This document shows positions 25,826 to 33,275 of a stretch of 42,147 nt of DNA, piece after piece. The notes under the pieces were generated by a model. That model searched no databases. It had not been told where the DNA came from and saw only the letters and a list, made by a program, of their open reading frames with translations. The position numbers and the translations under genes were made by a program. Within the stretch, counting starts at the first letter, position 1, and each line of letters starts with the position of its first letter. This DNA comes from CAXMRP01 sp964196155 (lineage in GTDB: Bacteria; Pseudomonadota; Alphaproteobacteria; Rhizobiales; Afifellaceae). Where the stretch lies: NCBI GenBank assembly GCA_964196155.1, contig CAXMRP010000082.1:1-42147 (forward strand). Direction: 5' to 3'.

Positions 25826-26591
25826 GATCCTTGTTTTGGGCGGTACGACCGAGGCTGGCGAATTGTGCGCGCGGCTTGCCGGCGACGATCGGCTGTCGAC
25901 CGTGACATCGCTTGCCGGCCTGACCCGCTTGCCCCGCGCCACTGCCGGGCCGGTGCGGCGAGGCGGGTTCGGTGGACCACAGGGCCTGGCCTCGTTGCTG
26001 GTCAACGATGGTTATGACGCACTTGTCGATGCGACCCATCCGTTTGCCGCGCAGATCGCGGCCCATGCGGTCGAGGCGGCGGAGACGGCGCGAGTTCCCC
26101 GGGTGAAACTTCTCAGACCGTCCTTTCCGCGCCGGTCTGATGCGCGGGTGATCGATGTGGAGTCCATGCAAGGCGCCGCCGATGCGCTACCCCGGGGTGC
26201 GCGGATTTTCCTGGCGGCCGGGCGGCGGGAACTGGCGGCTTTCCGAGCGCGGCCGGATTTGTCCTGTGTGCTGCGGATGATCGAGCCACCGGCGCCGGGA
26301 GAAGTGTTGGTGGACTGGACCATAATTCTCGGCCGGCCGGCCGCCACGGCACAGATGGAGCTTGAGTTATTGCGGGCGCACGATATCGGATTTGTTGTTG
26401 CCAAGGATTCTGGCGGGCCGGCCTATGCAAAAATTGTTGCGGCGCGGACGGCGGGAATTCCCACTGTCATGATCCGCCGGCCGCCACCGCCTTCAGGGCC
26501 AATCGTCAGCGATGTCGACGGTGTGTTGGCCTGGATCGAAGCGAACCTGTTTGCGGAAAATCCGGACGGCAACATAGAGCGTTCTTCGTGA
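25818..26591 (+). CDS. cbiJ: Cobalt-precorrin-6A reductase
   Basis: Reduces the C18-C19 double bond of (cobalt-)precorrin-6A with a pyridine nucleotide (CobK/CbiJ). The 257-residue protein shows KILVLGGTTEAGELCARLA at the N terminus, VDATHPFAAQIAAHAVEAA, IFLAAGRRELAAF, ILGRPAATAQMELELLRAH, VVAKDSGGPAYAKIVAA and IPTVMIRRP. The start is TTG at 25818, overlapping the cbiD stop by 8 nt; no ATG fits better, and the KILVLGG core begins two residues later. The last five codons and the TGA stop lie inside repeat copy 2 (from 26575), so the C-terminal residues are repeat-encoded. Confidence 0.93.
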   Translation: MRKILVLGGTTEAGELCARLAGDDRLSTVTSLAGLTRLPRATAGPVRRGGFGGPQGLASLLVNDGYDALVDATHPFAAQIAAHAVEAAETARVPRVKLLRPSFPRRSDARVIDVESMQGAADALPRGARIFLAAGRRELAAFRARPDLSCVLRMIEPPAPGEVLVDWTIILGRPAATAQMELELLRAHDIGFVVAKDSGGPAYAKIVAARTAGIPTVMIRRPPPPSGPIVSDVDGVLAWIEANLFAENPDGNIERSS

Positions 26592-26679
26592 TTATTGAAT
26601 CACTCAATTCGCCCTATCTTTTTGATTTTTCGCGCATTTTAGTCCGAAAACCGGTTCCCACTTTTCGGAATGCGCTCTT
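26575..26679 (+). repeat. 105-bp palindromic dispersed repeat, copy 2
   Basis: Same element and strand as copies 1, 3 and 4. The first 17 nt encode the C-terminal residues and stop of cbiJ. The 3' hairpin (CCGAAAA...TTTTCGG) is intact, while the 5' hairpin has decayed pairing (AATTCGCCCTA instead of AATACGCTCTA). It ends 11 bp before the stop of the convergent amidotransferase gene, so it fills the junction of two converging genes and may end transcription from both sides. Confidence 0.92.
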
Positions 26680-26690
26680 GCGGGAAATCG

Positions 26691-27467
26691 TCAGGCGGCG
26701 CGTGAGCAGGAACGCCTGTCGCCGGCAGTCCACAGGTCGATAAATCCATCCAGCCATTGCCGGACAGCGGGATCATGGCGTACCCAGCCGGACAGGTGGG
26801 CGGGCCGTTGTTGGGCGCCCGGCAGGTGCGTGCGTTCCTCGCCCTTGACCGACCAGCGACAGGCCATGGCATAGGTCAATTCGGAATGAAACTGGATGCC
26901 GTAGGCAGTGTCGCCCACCGAAAAGGCCTGATTTTCGAACATTTCGCTGGTTGCAAGCAATTGAGAATCGGCAGGCAGTTCAAAGCCCTCGCGGTGCCAC
27001 TGATAAACCGTTTGCGGCCAGTGGGTCAGACGGTCACCGGCATCGGTGGATTGCAGGTCGTAAAATCCAACCTCCACACAACCTTGCGGGTGGGCCGTCA
27101 CGGCCGCGCCCATATGTTTGGCGAGCATCTGTGCACCCAGACAAAGGCCCAGGAACGGTGCTTTTTCGGCCAGCGGTACGCCAATCCAGTCGATTTCACG
27201 CTTGATAAAATCATCGGGGTCGTTGGCACTCATCGGGCCACCAAAAATCACCGCGCCGGCATGATCGTCCATGGTTTCCGGCAACGGCTCGCCATAGCGC
27301 GGGCGGCGGATATCCAGATCGAATCCTTTGGCCCGCAGCATCTGGCCAAGCTTGCCCGAACTGGAATTGTGCTGATGCAGAATTATCAGAATTCTGGGCA
27401 GACTTCCGAGCAGGTATTGGGGCGCTGAATTTGTCACGGCAGTCATTGTGCCAATAGATTGTTGCAT
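26691..27467 (-). CDS. Class I glutamine amidotransferase-like protein
   Basis: A 258-residue stand-alone amidotransferase domain of the GuaA-N type (GMP synthase-like glutamine amidotransferase). The nucleophile elbow PFLGLCLGAQMLAKHMG places the catalytic Cys at 109, and the QFHSEL motif supplies His194 and Glu196; GAVIFGGPMSAND is also typical. Such proteins often process gamma-glutamyl compounds (for example PuuD-like hydrolases) or act as unassigned hydrolases; nothing here defines the substrate. The start is uncertain: neither the ATG at 27467 nor that at 27446 has a good ribosome binding site. It converges with cbiJ across repeat copy 2. Confidence 0.86.
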   Translation of the reverse strand: MQQSIGTMTAVTNSAPQYLLGSLPRILIILHQHNSSSGKLGQMLRAKGFDLDIRRPRYGEPLPETMDDHAGAVIFGGPMSANDPDDFIKREIDWIGVPLAEKAPFLGLCLGAQMLAKHMGAAVTAHPQGCVEVGFYDLQSTDAGDRLTHWPQTVYQWHREGFELPADSQLLATSEMFENQAFSVGDTAYGIQFHSELTYAMACRWSVKGEERTHLPGAQQRPAHLSGWVRHDPAVRQWLDGFIDLWTAGDRRSCSRAA

Positions 27468-27556
27468 TGCAAGCGAGCGATCGGCAGAGGCCTAATGTTG
27501 ATCACCTGTATGGGCGATGAACTGACCCGGCCATGCCGATATTCCTGTCGTTCCCA

Positions 27557-28030
27557 TTATTTGCTCTCCTGTCCGGCACCGTTATTTCGCGCAACCAGTT
27601 TGCGGGCCAAGCGCTCGGTGCGTTCAATGCCCAGCAATTCGGCAACGCGCCACACGAGATTGTCTTCAAATTCGTGGACCTGCCCATCGGCATAGACCAT
27701 GGACCAGAGTTGTTCGACGACATCGGCCCGTTGATCGCGATCCATCTGCCGTTTCAGGACACTGGTGAATCGATAAAGATCGACCGCTTCATTGTCTGCA
27801 TCGGTGGCATCGGCGATCAACTGAGCCACGCCGGATTGCGACAAGTCATAGGCGGACGACAGGGAGCTTTGCAGCAGTTTGCGCTCATCTTCGCTGACCG
27901 TGCCGTCAACCGCCATGCAATGGACCATCAGCGCTGCGACCGCGAGCCGGGTGTCATCGGTCTCAAAATGGTGGTCGGGCGCCGCTTCCCCGGTCAGCTT
28001 GTTCAAAAATGATTTCAGCGAATCCAACAT
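27557..28030 (-). CDS. TerB-like tellurite-resistance-family protein
   Basis: A 157-residue soluble, acidic, all-helical protein. After an N-terminal stretch (MLDSLKSFLNKLTGE) it has VAALMVHCMAVDGTVSEDERKLLQSSL and, about 70 residues later, VVEQLWSMVYADGQVHEFEDNLVWRVAELLGI. These two VDGxxxxxE / ADGxxxxxE helices are the paired acidic metal-binding motifs of TerB/DjlA-type domains. The cellular role of stand-alone TerB proteins in alphaproteobacteria is not defined; tellurite resistance should not be assumed. Start at 28030 is favoured because the conserved part begins there; a longer frame reaches 28144 but would run over the promoter region shared with preT. Confidence 0.85.
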   Translation of the reverse strand: MLDSLKSFLNKLTGEAAPDHHFETDDTRLAVAALMVHCMAVDGTVSEDERKLLQSSLSSAYDLSQSGVAQLIADATDADNEAVDLYRFTSVLKRQMDRDQRADVVEQLWSMVYADGQVHEFEDNLVWRVAELLGIERTERLARKLVARNNGAGQESK

Positions 28031-28118
28031 GGCGCGACTTTCTTCCCCATCTGTCCGGTTTGCCAACGGACATATACCCGACATGGAAACCAAAGGAACC
28101 CGTCTGAAGTCCAGGTCA

Positions 28119-28144
28119 TGGTTAAAATTTGACCATTCGATCAA
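28119..28144. promoter_or_regulatory. RutR-like operator upstream of preT
   Basis: Three related half-sites lie in 26 bp: TGGTTAA (28119-28125), TTGACCA (28129-28135) and CGATCAA (28138-28144). The last two, with the spacer TT, fit the RutR consensus TTGACCA-N2-TGGTCAA with two mismatches, both in the right half; the first two form an overlapping near-palindrome with a 3-nt spacer. RutR is the TetR-family uracil/thymine-responsive regulator of pyrimidine degradation. The site lies about 60 bp upstream of preT. Consensus recalled from E. coli; binding here is inference. Confidence 0.6.
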
Positions 28145-28204
28145 AACTCGCCATTCTGACGCTTCGCTCAGTTTGGATCAGGATCGACACAGGAAGGTTA
28201 CGCG

Positions 28205-29581
28205 ATGTCCGATGGTACGCCGGAACGAACTATGCCGGACAATCCCTTGCCTGATATTCGCGGCCAGAGGCTGGACACAGCAACCCTTGAAGACAATTTC
28301 GGCGACTTGCATCCGCTGCTGTCACGCCATGAGGCGTTTGTCGAAGCCGACCGGTGCTATTTTTGTTTCGATGCACCGTGCACCGTTGCCTGCCCGACCT
28401 CGATCGATATTCCGCTGTTTATCCGTCAGATTCAGACTGACAACGCCAAGGGCGCGGCCAAAACCATCTTCGACCAGAACATCCTTGGCGGCATGTGCGC
28501 CCGGGTTTGTCCGGTGGAAACGCTTTGCGAGCAGGCTTGTGTGCGCAATCTGGCTGAGGATAAGCCGGTCACCATCGGTCAGTTGCAACGCTACGCAACG
28601 GACAGTTTTATAGACGATGCGCCGCATCCGTATGAGCGCGCCGCGCCGAGCGGCAAAAATGTTGGCGTTGTTGGTGCCGGACCGGCCGGCCTGTCCTGCG
28701 CTCATCGTCTGGCGCTGCATGGCCATGACGTGACGATCTACGAGGCGCGGAGCAAGCCCGGTGGCCTCAATGAATTTGGAATCGCCGCCTACAAGGCGGT
28801 TGATGATTTCGCCCAGTCGGAAGTTGGATTTGTCACCGCGATCGGCGGAATTGATATCAAATACGGCGAGGCGCTGGGGCGTGAAATTTCGCTGGATGAT
28901 CTGCGCGCCAGGCACGATGCGGTATTTGTCGGCGTTGGCCTTGGGGCCGTAAACCAGCTTGGCCTTGCCGATGAAGATGCGTCCGGAAGTATCGATGCGG
29001 TAGAGTGGATTGCCGATTTGAGGCAAGCTTCAGACCTTGCCGGAGTTGCCGTGGGTCGGCGGATCGTGGTGATCGGCGGCGGCATGACGGCAGTCGATGC
29101 GGCGGTGCAATCAAAATTGCTTGGCGCCGATCAGGTAACTATTGCCTATCGGCGGGGCAAGGACCGGCTGAATGCCAGTGAATTCGAGCAGGAACTGGCC
29201 CAGACGTCCGGCGTGACAATCCGGCTTCACTTGCAGCCAAAGGCGCTGGTGACCAGGGATGGCGCGGTTGTCGGCATCGAAATGGAACACACGCGCAACG
29301 ACAACGGCACCCTTGCCGGCACCGGCGAAACCGAGGTGCTGGCCGCCGATATGGTGTTCAAGGCGATTGGCCAGACGTTTGTGCCAGCCGCGCTGGATGG
29401 TGGGGATACACCAATTACGCTGGAAAACGGCCGGATCCGGGTCGATGGTTTCCGGCGTACCAGCCTTGCCGATGTATGGGCTGGCGGTGATTGCATCAGC
29501 GATGGCGACGATTTGACGGTGATCGCGGTCGAGGACGGCAAAATCGCCGCGGAAAGCATCCATCGTAGCCTGGCTGGATAA
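28205..29581 (+). CDS. preT: NAD-dependent dihydropyrimidine dehydrogenase, flavoprotein subunit PreT
   Basis: With PreA it reduces uracil and thymine to their 5,6-dihydro forms, the first step of reductive pyrimidine breakdown. The 458-residue protein has a GltD-like N-terminal iron-sulfur region with cysteines C51, C54, C59, C63 (CYFCFDAPCTVACP) and C98, C102, C108, C112 (CARVCPVETLCEQAC), then the FAD-binding VGVVGAGPAGLSCAHRLA and the NAD(P)-binding VVIGGGMTAVDAAVQ, and a C-terminal DVWAGGDCISDGDDLTVIAVEDGKIAA typical of the family. GGAAGG lies 7 nt before the ATG. It leads the preT-VOC-preA run, with 4 nt before the VOC gene, and has a RutR-like site upstream. Confidence 0.94.
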   Translation: MSDGTPERTMPDNPLPDIRGQRLDTATLEDNFGDLHPLLSRHEAFVEADRCYFCFDAPCTVACPTSIDIPLFIRQIQTDNAKGAAKTIFDQNILGGMCARVCPVETLCEQACVRNLAEDKPVTIGQLQRYATDSFIDDAPHPYERAAPSGKNVGVVGAGPAGLSCAHRLALHGHDVTIYEARSKPGGLNEFGIAAYKAVDDFAQSEVGFVTAIGGIDIKYGEALGREISLDDLRARHDAVFVGVGLGAVNQLGLADEDASGSIDAVEWIADLRQASDLAGVAVGRRIVVIGGGMTAVDAAVQSKLLGADQVTIAYRRGKDRLNASEFEQELAQTSGVTIRLHLQPKALVTRDGAVVGIEMEHTRNDNGTLAGTGETEVLAADMVFKAIGQTFVPAALDGGDTPITLENGRIRVDGFRRTSLADVWAGGDCISDGDDLTVIAVEDGKIAAESIHRSLAG

Positions 29582-29585
29582 GCCA

Positions 29586-29969
29586 ATGTTCAAGCGGATC
29601 AATTTTCAGTCGATACCGGTTACGGATCAGGATCGGGCGCTGGCTTTTTATCGCGATACTTTGGGGCTGACGGTTCACACCGATGCGCCATACAGCGAAG
29701 GCTGGCGCTGGATTTTCATCAAGATTTCCGGTGCGGAAACTATGATCCATTTTGCCAGAGCTGAAGAGATCACTGTGGCAGAAGTACCGGCGCTGTGTCT
29801 GATCAGCGATGACGTGGATGCCGAAGCTAGCCGCCTTGCCAATCTTGGCGTCACCATCAGCCAAGGCCCCGACGATGCGCCGTGGCTGGACGGTGTCCGG
29901 TTTGCGATGATCCGTGACAGCGAAAGCAATCTTCTTCTCATCCAATCGAGTGTCCACGAAAGAGGCTAA
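29586..29969 (+). CDS. VOC-family (glyoxalase/dioxygenase superfamily) protein within preT-preA
   Basis: A 127-residue single-domain VOC protein: FKRINFQSIPVTDQDRALAFYRDTLGLTVHTDAPY at the start (written in part by its family landmarks VTDQDRALAFY and LGLTV), FIKISGAETMIHF, and near the end RFAMIRDSESNLLLI. Metal-site candidates are few, so it may be a binding rather than an enzymatic member. It lies 4 nt after preT and 3 nt before preA, so it is an integral operon member; VOC proteins are not a known part of the PreTA complex. A link to a pyrimidine catabolism intermediate is plausible but unproven. Confidence 0.85.
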   Translation: MFKRINFQSIPVTDQDRALAFYRDTLGLTVHTDAPYSEGWRWIFIKISGAETMIHFARAEEITVAEVPALCLISDDVDAEASRLANLGVTISQGPDDAPWLDGVRFAMIRDSESNLLLIQSSVHERG

Positions 29970-29972
29970 GCG

Positions 29973-31277
29973 ATGGCCAATCTGCAAAGCGAATTTATCG
30001 GCATCAAATCCCCGAATCCATTCTGGCTCGCCTCGGCGCCGCCGACGGACAAGAAATACAATGTCGAGCGGGCCTTTGCCGAAGGCTGGGGTGGGGTTGT
30101 GTGGAAGACGCTGGGCGAAGACCCGCCAGTGGTCAATGTCAACGGGCCGCGATACGGCGCGCTGCACGGCCCGGACCGGCGGCTGATGGGGTTCAACAAT
30201 ATCGAACTGATCACTGACCGGCCGTTTGAAGTCAATTTGCAGGAGATCAAGGAAGTCAAACGCGACTGGCCGGACCGGGCGGTGGTGATTTCGCTAATGG
30301 TGCCTTGCGAGGAAGCCAACTGGGTTTCGATCCTGAAACAGATCGAGGACGCCGAAGCGGACGGGATTGAACTCAATTTCGGTTGCCCGCACGGGATGAG
30401 CGAGCGGGGCATGGGTTCATCGGTCGGTCAGGTGCCGGAATATATCGAGATGGTGGCGCGATGGTGCAAGGCGAACACAAGGATGCCGGTGATCGTTAAG
30501 CTGACACCGAATATCACCGATATCCGCTATCCGGCGCGCGCCGCGCTGGCCGGTGGCGCCGATGCCGTATCACTGATCAATACGATCAATTCCATTATCA
30601 GTGTCGATCTAGACCAGATGTCGCCGGTGCCGACCATCGATGGCAAGGGCAGCCACGGCGGCTATTGCGGGCCGGCGGTGCGGCCTATCGCGCTCAATAT
30701 GGTGGCGGAAATTTCCCGCGACAGTGAAACCGCCAGTTTGCCGATATCAGCCATTGGCGGCATCGAGACCTGGCGGCACGCGGCCGAGTTCATGGCGCTT
30801 GGGGCGCAGAATGTTCAGGTATGTACGGCGGCGATGACTTACGGCTTCAAGATCGTCAAGGAGATGATTGCCGGGCTGGAGCGCTGGATGGACGACAACG
30901 GCCATGACCGGCTGGATGATTTCATCGGCAATGCCGTGCCCAATGTCAGCGCCTGGCAGTATCTCAACCTCAATTATGTGACCAAGGCACGGATCGATCA
31001 GGATCTGTGCATTCAGTGCGGGCGCTGCCATGTGGTGTGCGAGGACACGTCTCATCAGGCGATCACCCACACGGTCAATGGCCAACGAATGTTCGAAGTG
31101 ATCGACGAAGAGTGCGTCGGCTGCAACCTGTGTGTATCGGTGTGTCCGGTGGTGGACTGCATGTCGATGGAGCGGATTTCCGGGATTGATCCGCGAACCA
31201 AAGCGCCGATTGCGCCGGGTTATGACAACTGGACCACCCACCCGAACAACCCGATGGCGGTGGACGCAGCGGAGTAG
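29973..31277 (+). CDS. preA: NAD-dependent dihydropyrimidine dehydrogenase, catalytic subunit PreA
   Basis: FMN-containing TIM-barrel subunit that binds and reduces the pyrimidine. The 434-residue protein resembles dihydroorotate dehydrogenases: NPFWLASAPPTDKKYNVERAF, NFGCPHGMSERGMGSS, VIVKLTPNITDI, ISAIGGIETWRHAAEFMALGA. At its C terminus are two [4Fe-4S] motifs, CIQCGRCHVVCE and CVGCNLCVSVCPVVDC (about residues 345-395), which link it to PreT. Where the mammalian enzyme has its acid Cys (GLACGQ, from memory) this one has GSSVGQ; related bacterial PreA proteins also lack that Cys. Hydantoinase and beta-ureidopropionase genes, frequent neighbours, are not in the window. Confidence 0.94.
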   Translation: MANLQSEFIGIKSPNPFWLASAPPTDKKYNVERAFAEGWGGVVWKTLGEDPPVVNVNGPRYGALHGPDRRLMGFNNIELITDRPFEVNLQEIKEVKRDWPDRAVVISLMVPCEEANWVSILKQIEDAEADGIELNFGCPHGMSERGMGSSVGQVPEYIEMVARWCKANTRMPVIVKLTPNITDIRYPARAALAGGADAVSLINTINSIISVDLDQMSPVPTIDGKGSHGGYCGPAVRPIALNMVAEISRDSETASLPISAIGGIETWRHAAEFMALGAQNVQVCTAAMTYGFKIVKEMIAGLERWMDDNGHDRLDDFIGNAVPNVSAWQYLNLNYVTKARIDQDLCIQCGRCHVVCEDTSHQAITHTVNGQRMFEVIDEECVGCNLCVSVCPVVDCMSMERISGIDPRTKAPIAPGYDNWTTHPNNPMAVDAAE

Positions 31278-31321
31278 GCGGACAGACTGCCTGTTCTTCA
31301 AGCGGAAATGAGCGTTTCATC

Positions 31322-31729
31322 ATGAGCGAACGCAATATCGGGCAAATCCTGTGGACCGATCTCACCGTCGGTGACGCCGAGGATATTCGGGCATTTTATG
31401 AGGCGGTGATCGGCTGGACGTCGATGCCGGTCAATATGGATGGCTACAACGACTTCATGATGTTGGCCCCGGACGCCCCGCCGGTGAAGCCGGACGATCA
31501 GGCCAAATGCGCCGGCGGTATTTGCCATGCGCGGGGCGGCAATGCAGATTTGCCGGCCCAGTGGTTGAATTATTTCGGAGTAGCCGATCTGGATGCCAGC
31601 CTGACGAACTGCGCGAAGCTGGGCGGCGAGGTGGTCACCGGGATCAAGAACTTTGGCGAGGACCGCTACTGTGTCATTCGCGACCCCGCCGGCGCGACCT
31701 GCGCGCTTTATGAGCAGGCCGCAAAGTAA
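31322..31729 (+). CDS. VOC-family protein downstream of preA
   Basis: A 135-residue VOC protein distinct from the one inside the operon: IGQILWTDLTVGDAEDIRAFYEAVIGWTSMPV, with the paired WTDL and AFYEAVIGW elements, and the end RYCVIRDPAGATCALYEQ, which is the common PAGAxxALYE closing strand of this subgroup. The internal CAGGICHARGGNADLPAQWLNYF block is typical of the family annotated near glyoxalases in proteobacteria. It starts 44 bp after preA on the same strand and may share its transcript. Substrate unknown. Repeat copy 3 begins 4 nt after its stop. Confidence 0.85.
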   Translation: MSERNIGQILWTDLTVGDAEDIRAFYEAVIGWTSMPVNMDGYNDFMMLAPDAPPVKPDDQAKCAGGICHARGGNADLPAQWLNYFGVADLDASLTNCAKLGGEVVTGIKNFGEDRYCVIRDPAGATCALYEQAAK

Positions 31730-31732
31730 TCT

Positions 31733-31837
31733 TAGAGCGTTTTTCGTGATTATCGAATCACTCAATACGCTCTATTCCTTTGATTTTACGCGCATTTTGG
31801 TCCGAAAACCGGTTCCCACTTTTCGGAATGCGCTCTA
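31733..31837 (+). repeat. 105-bp palindromic dispersed repeat, copy 3
   Basis: The best-paired copy. The 5' 42 nt start TAGAGCG and end CGCTCTA, and the complete element also ends CGCTCTA, so the first arm can pair with either; the 3' hairpin CCGAAAA...TTTTCGG is perfect. It begins 4 nt after the VOC stop and ends 10 nt before the stop of the convergent Gfo/Idh gene, again filling a convergent junction. Confidence 0.94.
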
Positions 31838-31847
31838 ATCACCGGGC

Positions 31848-32969
31848 TCAGACCGTTTCCCATTGTCCCGTCTCGAAGGCGCGGCCCATAGTGTGGATCG
31901 TGCGCTCGATGGCGATGCCCTCATTGAAGGTGATGGCATGGGCCGGTTCGCCGGCAATGACGTTTATCAACTCGCGGCATTCGATGATCTTCAAGTCGTT
32001 GAAACCAAGGCCGTGGCCGGGCGCCGGAATGAACTTGTCATAGGGCGGATGGTGCGGGGCGGTGAGGATGGTGCGATAGCCCTGCGTCTCGGCTGCGCCG
32101 TCGGCGGTGTAGAGCTGGAATTCGTTCATGCGCTCCTGATCGAACAGGATAGAGCCTTTGGAGCCGAAAATCTGGATGGCCAGCCGGCCCTTGCGGCCCC
32201 AGGCCGCCCGGTTGACGGCAAAGCTGGCTGCCGCGCCATTGTCCAGTTTGGCAAGGACAGTGGCTGAATCGTAGGTCATGACCGGCTTGCGTCCGCCATT
32301 TGCCAAAGGCCGCTCGGCATAGGGTTTACCCATGTCAGTGATCACCTTGGCGACGCCGCCGAACAGCACACGGGTGATGGCCAGAAGGTGGACGCAAAAA
32401 TCGTCCAGGGCGCCATAACCGGATGCTTCCTCGCTGCGCCATGTGAATGGCGCATCGGGATCGGCCATGAAATCCTCATCCATCTCCATGCGGACCTGAT
32501 TGACGGTGCCGATCACTCCATCGTCGAGAAGTTGACGAATATGGCGGATCACCGGGTTCTGGATATAATTGTATCCCAGTATCGCCGCCGTGCCGGACTG
32601 TCTGGCAGTGGCGGCCATGCGTTCGGCTTCGTCCAGGTTGCCGGACATCGGTTTTTCGCACCAGATATGTTTGCCCGCCTCCAGCGCCGCGATGGCCATG
32701 TCGGCATGAAAGGTATTGGGTGCGGTGATGGAGACGACATCGACTTCTGGATGATCGATGATCTCACGCCAGTTTGCCGTTGCCTGCTCAAAATTGAACG
32801 CGGCGGCTCCGGTTTTTGCCAGCTCGGCAGTGGCATCTGCCAGTACCACCCGGCGCGGCGCTGGCACATCGCCAAACACCGGCGCGACGCCGGTCCAGGC
32901 CACTGCATGGCACTTGCCCATGAAACCAGTTCCGATCAGGCCCACGCCCAATGGCTTTGAATTTGCCAT
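31848..32969 (-). CDS. Gfo/Idh/MocA-family NAD(P)-dependent oxidoreductase
   Basis: A 373-residue sugar or polyol dehydrogenase. The N-terminal Rossmann fold has LGVGLIGTGFMGKCHAVAW; the family signature follows in HIWCEKPMSGNLDEAERM (EKP catalytic Lys), then GYNYIQNPVIRHIRQLL and, in the C-terminal domain, GYGALDDFCVHLLAITRVLFG, with the conserved Asp and His. It resembles inositol-2-dehydrogenase-like members, and iolB lies 640 bp away, which makes inositol or a related polyol a reasonable candidate substrate, though this is not proven. AAGGA lies 9-11 nt before the ATG. A perfect 23-bp palindrome sits 22 bp upstream of the start, so the gene is probably directly repressed by a dedicated regulator. 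Confidence 0.88.
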   Translation of the reverse strand: MANSKPLGVGLIGTGFMGKCHAVAWTGVAPVFGDVPAPRRVVLADATAELAKTGAAAFNFEQATANWREIIDHPEVDVVSITAPNTFHADMAIAALEAGKHIWCEKPMSGNLDEAERMAATARQSGTAAILGYNYIQNPVIRHIRQLLDDGVIGTVNQVRMEMDEDFMADPDAPFTWRSEEASGYGALDDFCVHLLAITRVLFGGVAKVITDMGKPYAERPLANGGRKPVMTYDSATVLAKLDNGAAASFAVNRAAWGRKGRLAIQIFGSKGSILFDQERMNEFQLYTADGAAETQGYRTILTAPHHPPYDKFIPAPGHGLGFNDLKIIECRELINVIAGEPAHAITFNEGIAIERTIHTMGRAFETGQWETV

Positions 32970-32991
32970 GTTATTGATTTCCTTAAATAAT

Positions 32992-33014
32992 TGATATGCA
33001 CTGAGTGCATATCA
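32992..33014. promoter_or_regulatory. Perfect 23-bp palindromic operator candidate
   Basis: Arms TGATATGCAC (32992-33001) and GTGCATATCA (33005-33014) are exact inverse complements around TGA. It lies 22 bp upstream of the leftward Gfo/Idh start and 108 bp upstream of the rightward DUF1127 gene. Size, symmetry and position fit a dimeric repressor such as a GntR- or LacI-type protein; the sequence matches no consensus I can name. No regulator gene is adjacent. Confidence 0.7.
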
Positions 33015-33122
33015 GGTGTGAAAAAATATCACTTCCGCTGGCGCGTCGGCCCGCCTATCTGGCAGTCAAGACGGAGCAACATTCCGGTCTTTCTAACACC
33101 TTGGAATACGAAGGAGCTAACA

Positions 33123-33275
33123 ATGTCCATTGCCAATGTCACCACCAAAGTCCGCCGCTGGCGCTCCTACAACCAGACCGTTCGGGCACTCTCGCGTCTC
33201 AACAATTCGCAGTTGCACGATCTGGGCATTGAGCGTTTTGAAATTCAGCGTGTCGCGTCCGACATCAGACTCTGA
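33123..33275 (+). CDS. DUF1127 small protein
   Basis: A 50-residue basic protein starting MSIANVTTKVRRWRSYNQTV and ending in the DUF1127 signature: RALSRLNNSQLHDLGIERFEI, in which LxxLxxxxLxDLGI is diagnostic. AAGGAG lies 7 nt before the ATG, an excellent site. Short DUF1127 proteins are numerous in alphaproteobacteria; work in Agrobacterium links them to RNA-related control of phosphate and carbon metabolism, but the role of this one is unknown. A strong terminator follows at 33334, so it is a monocistronic unit, as is common for these proteins. Confidence 0.88.
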   Translation: MSIANVTTKVRRWRSYNQTVRALSRLNNSQLHDLGIERFEIQRVASDIRL

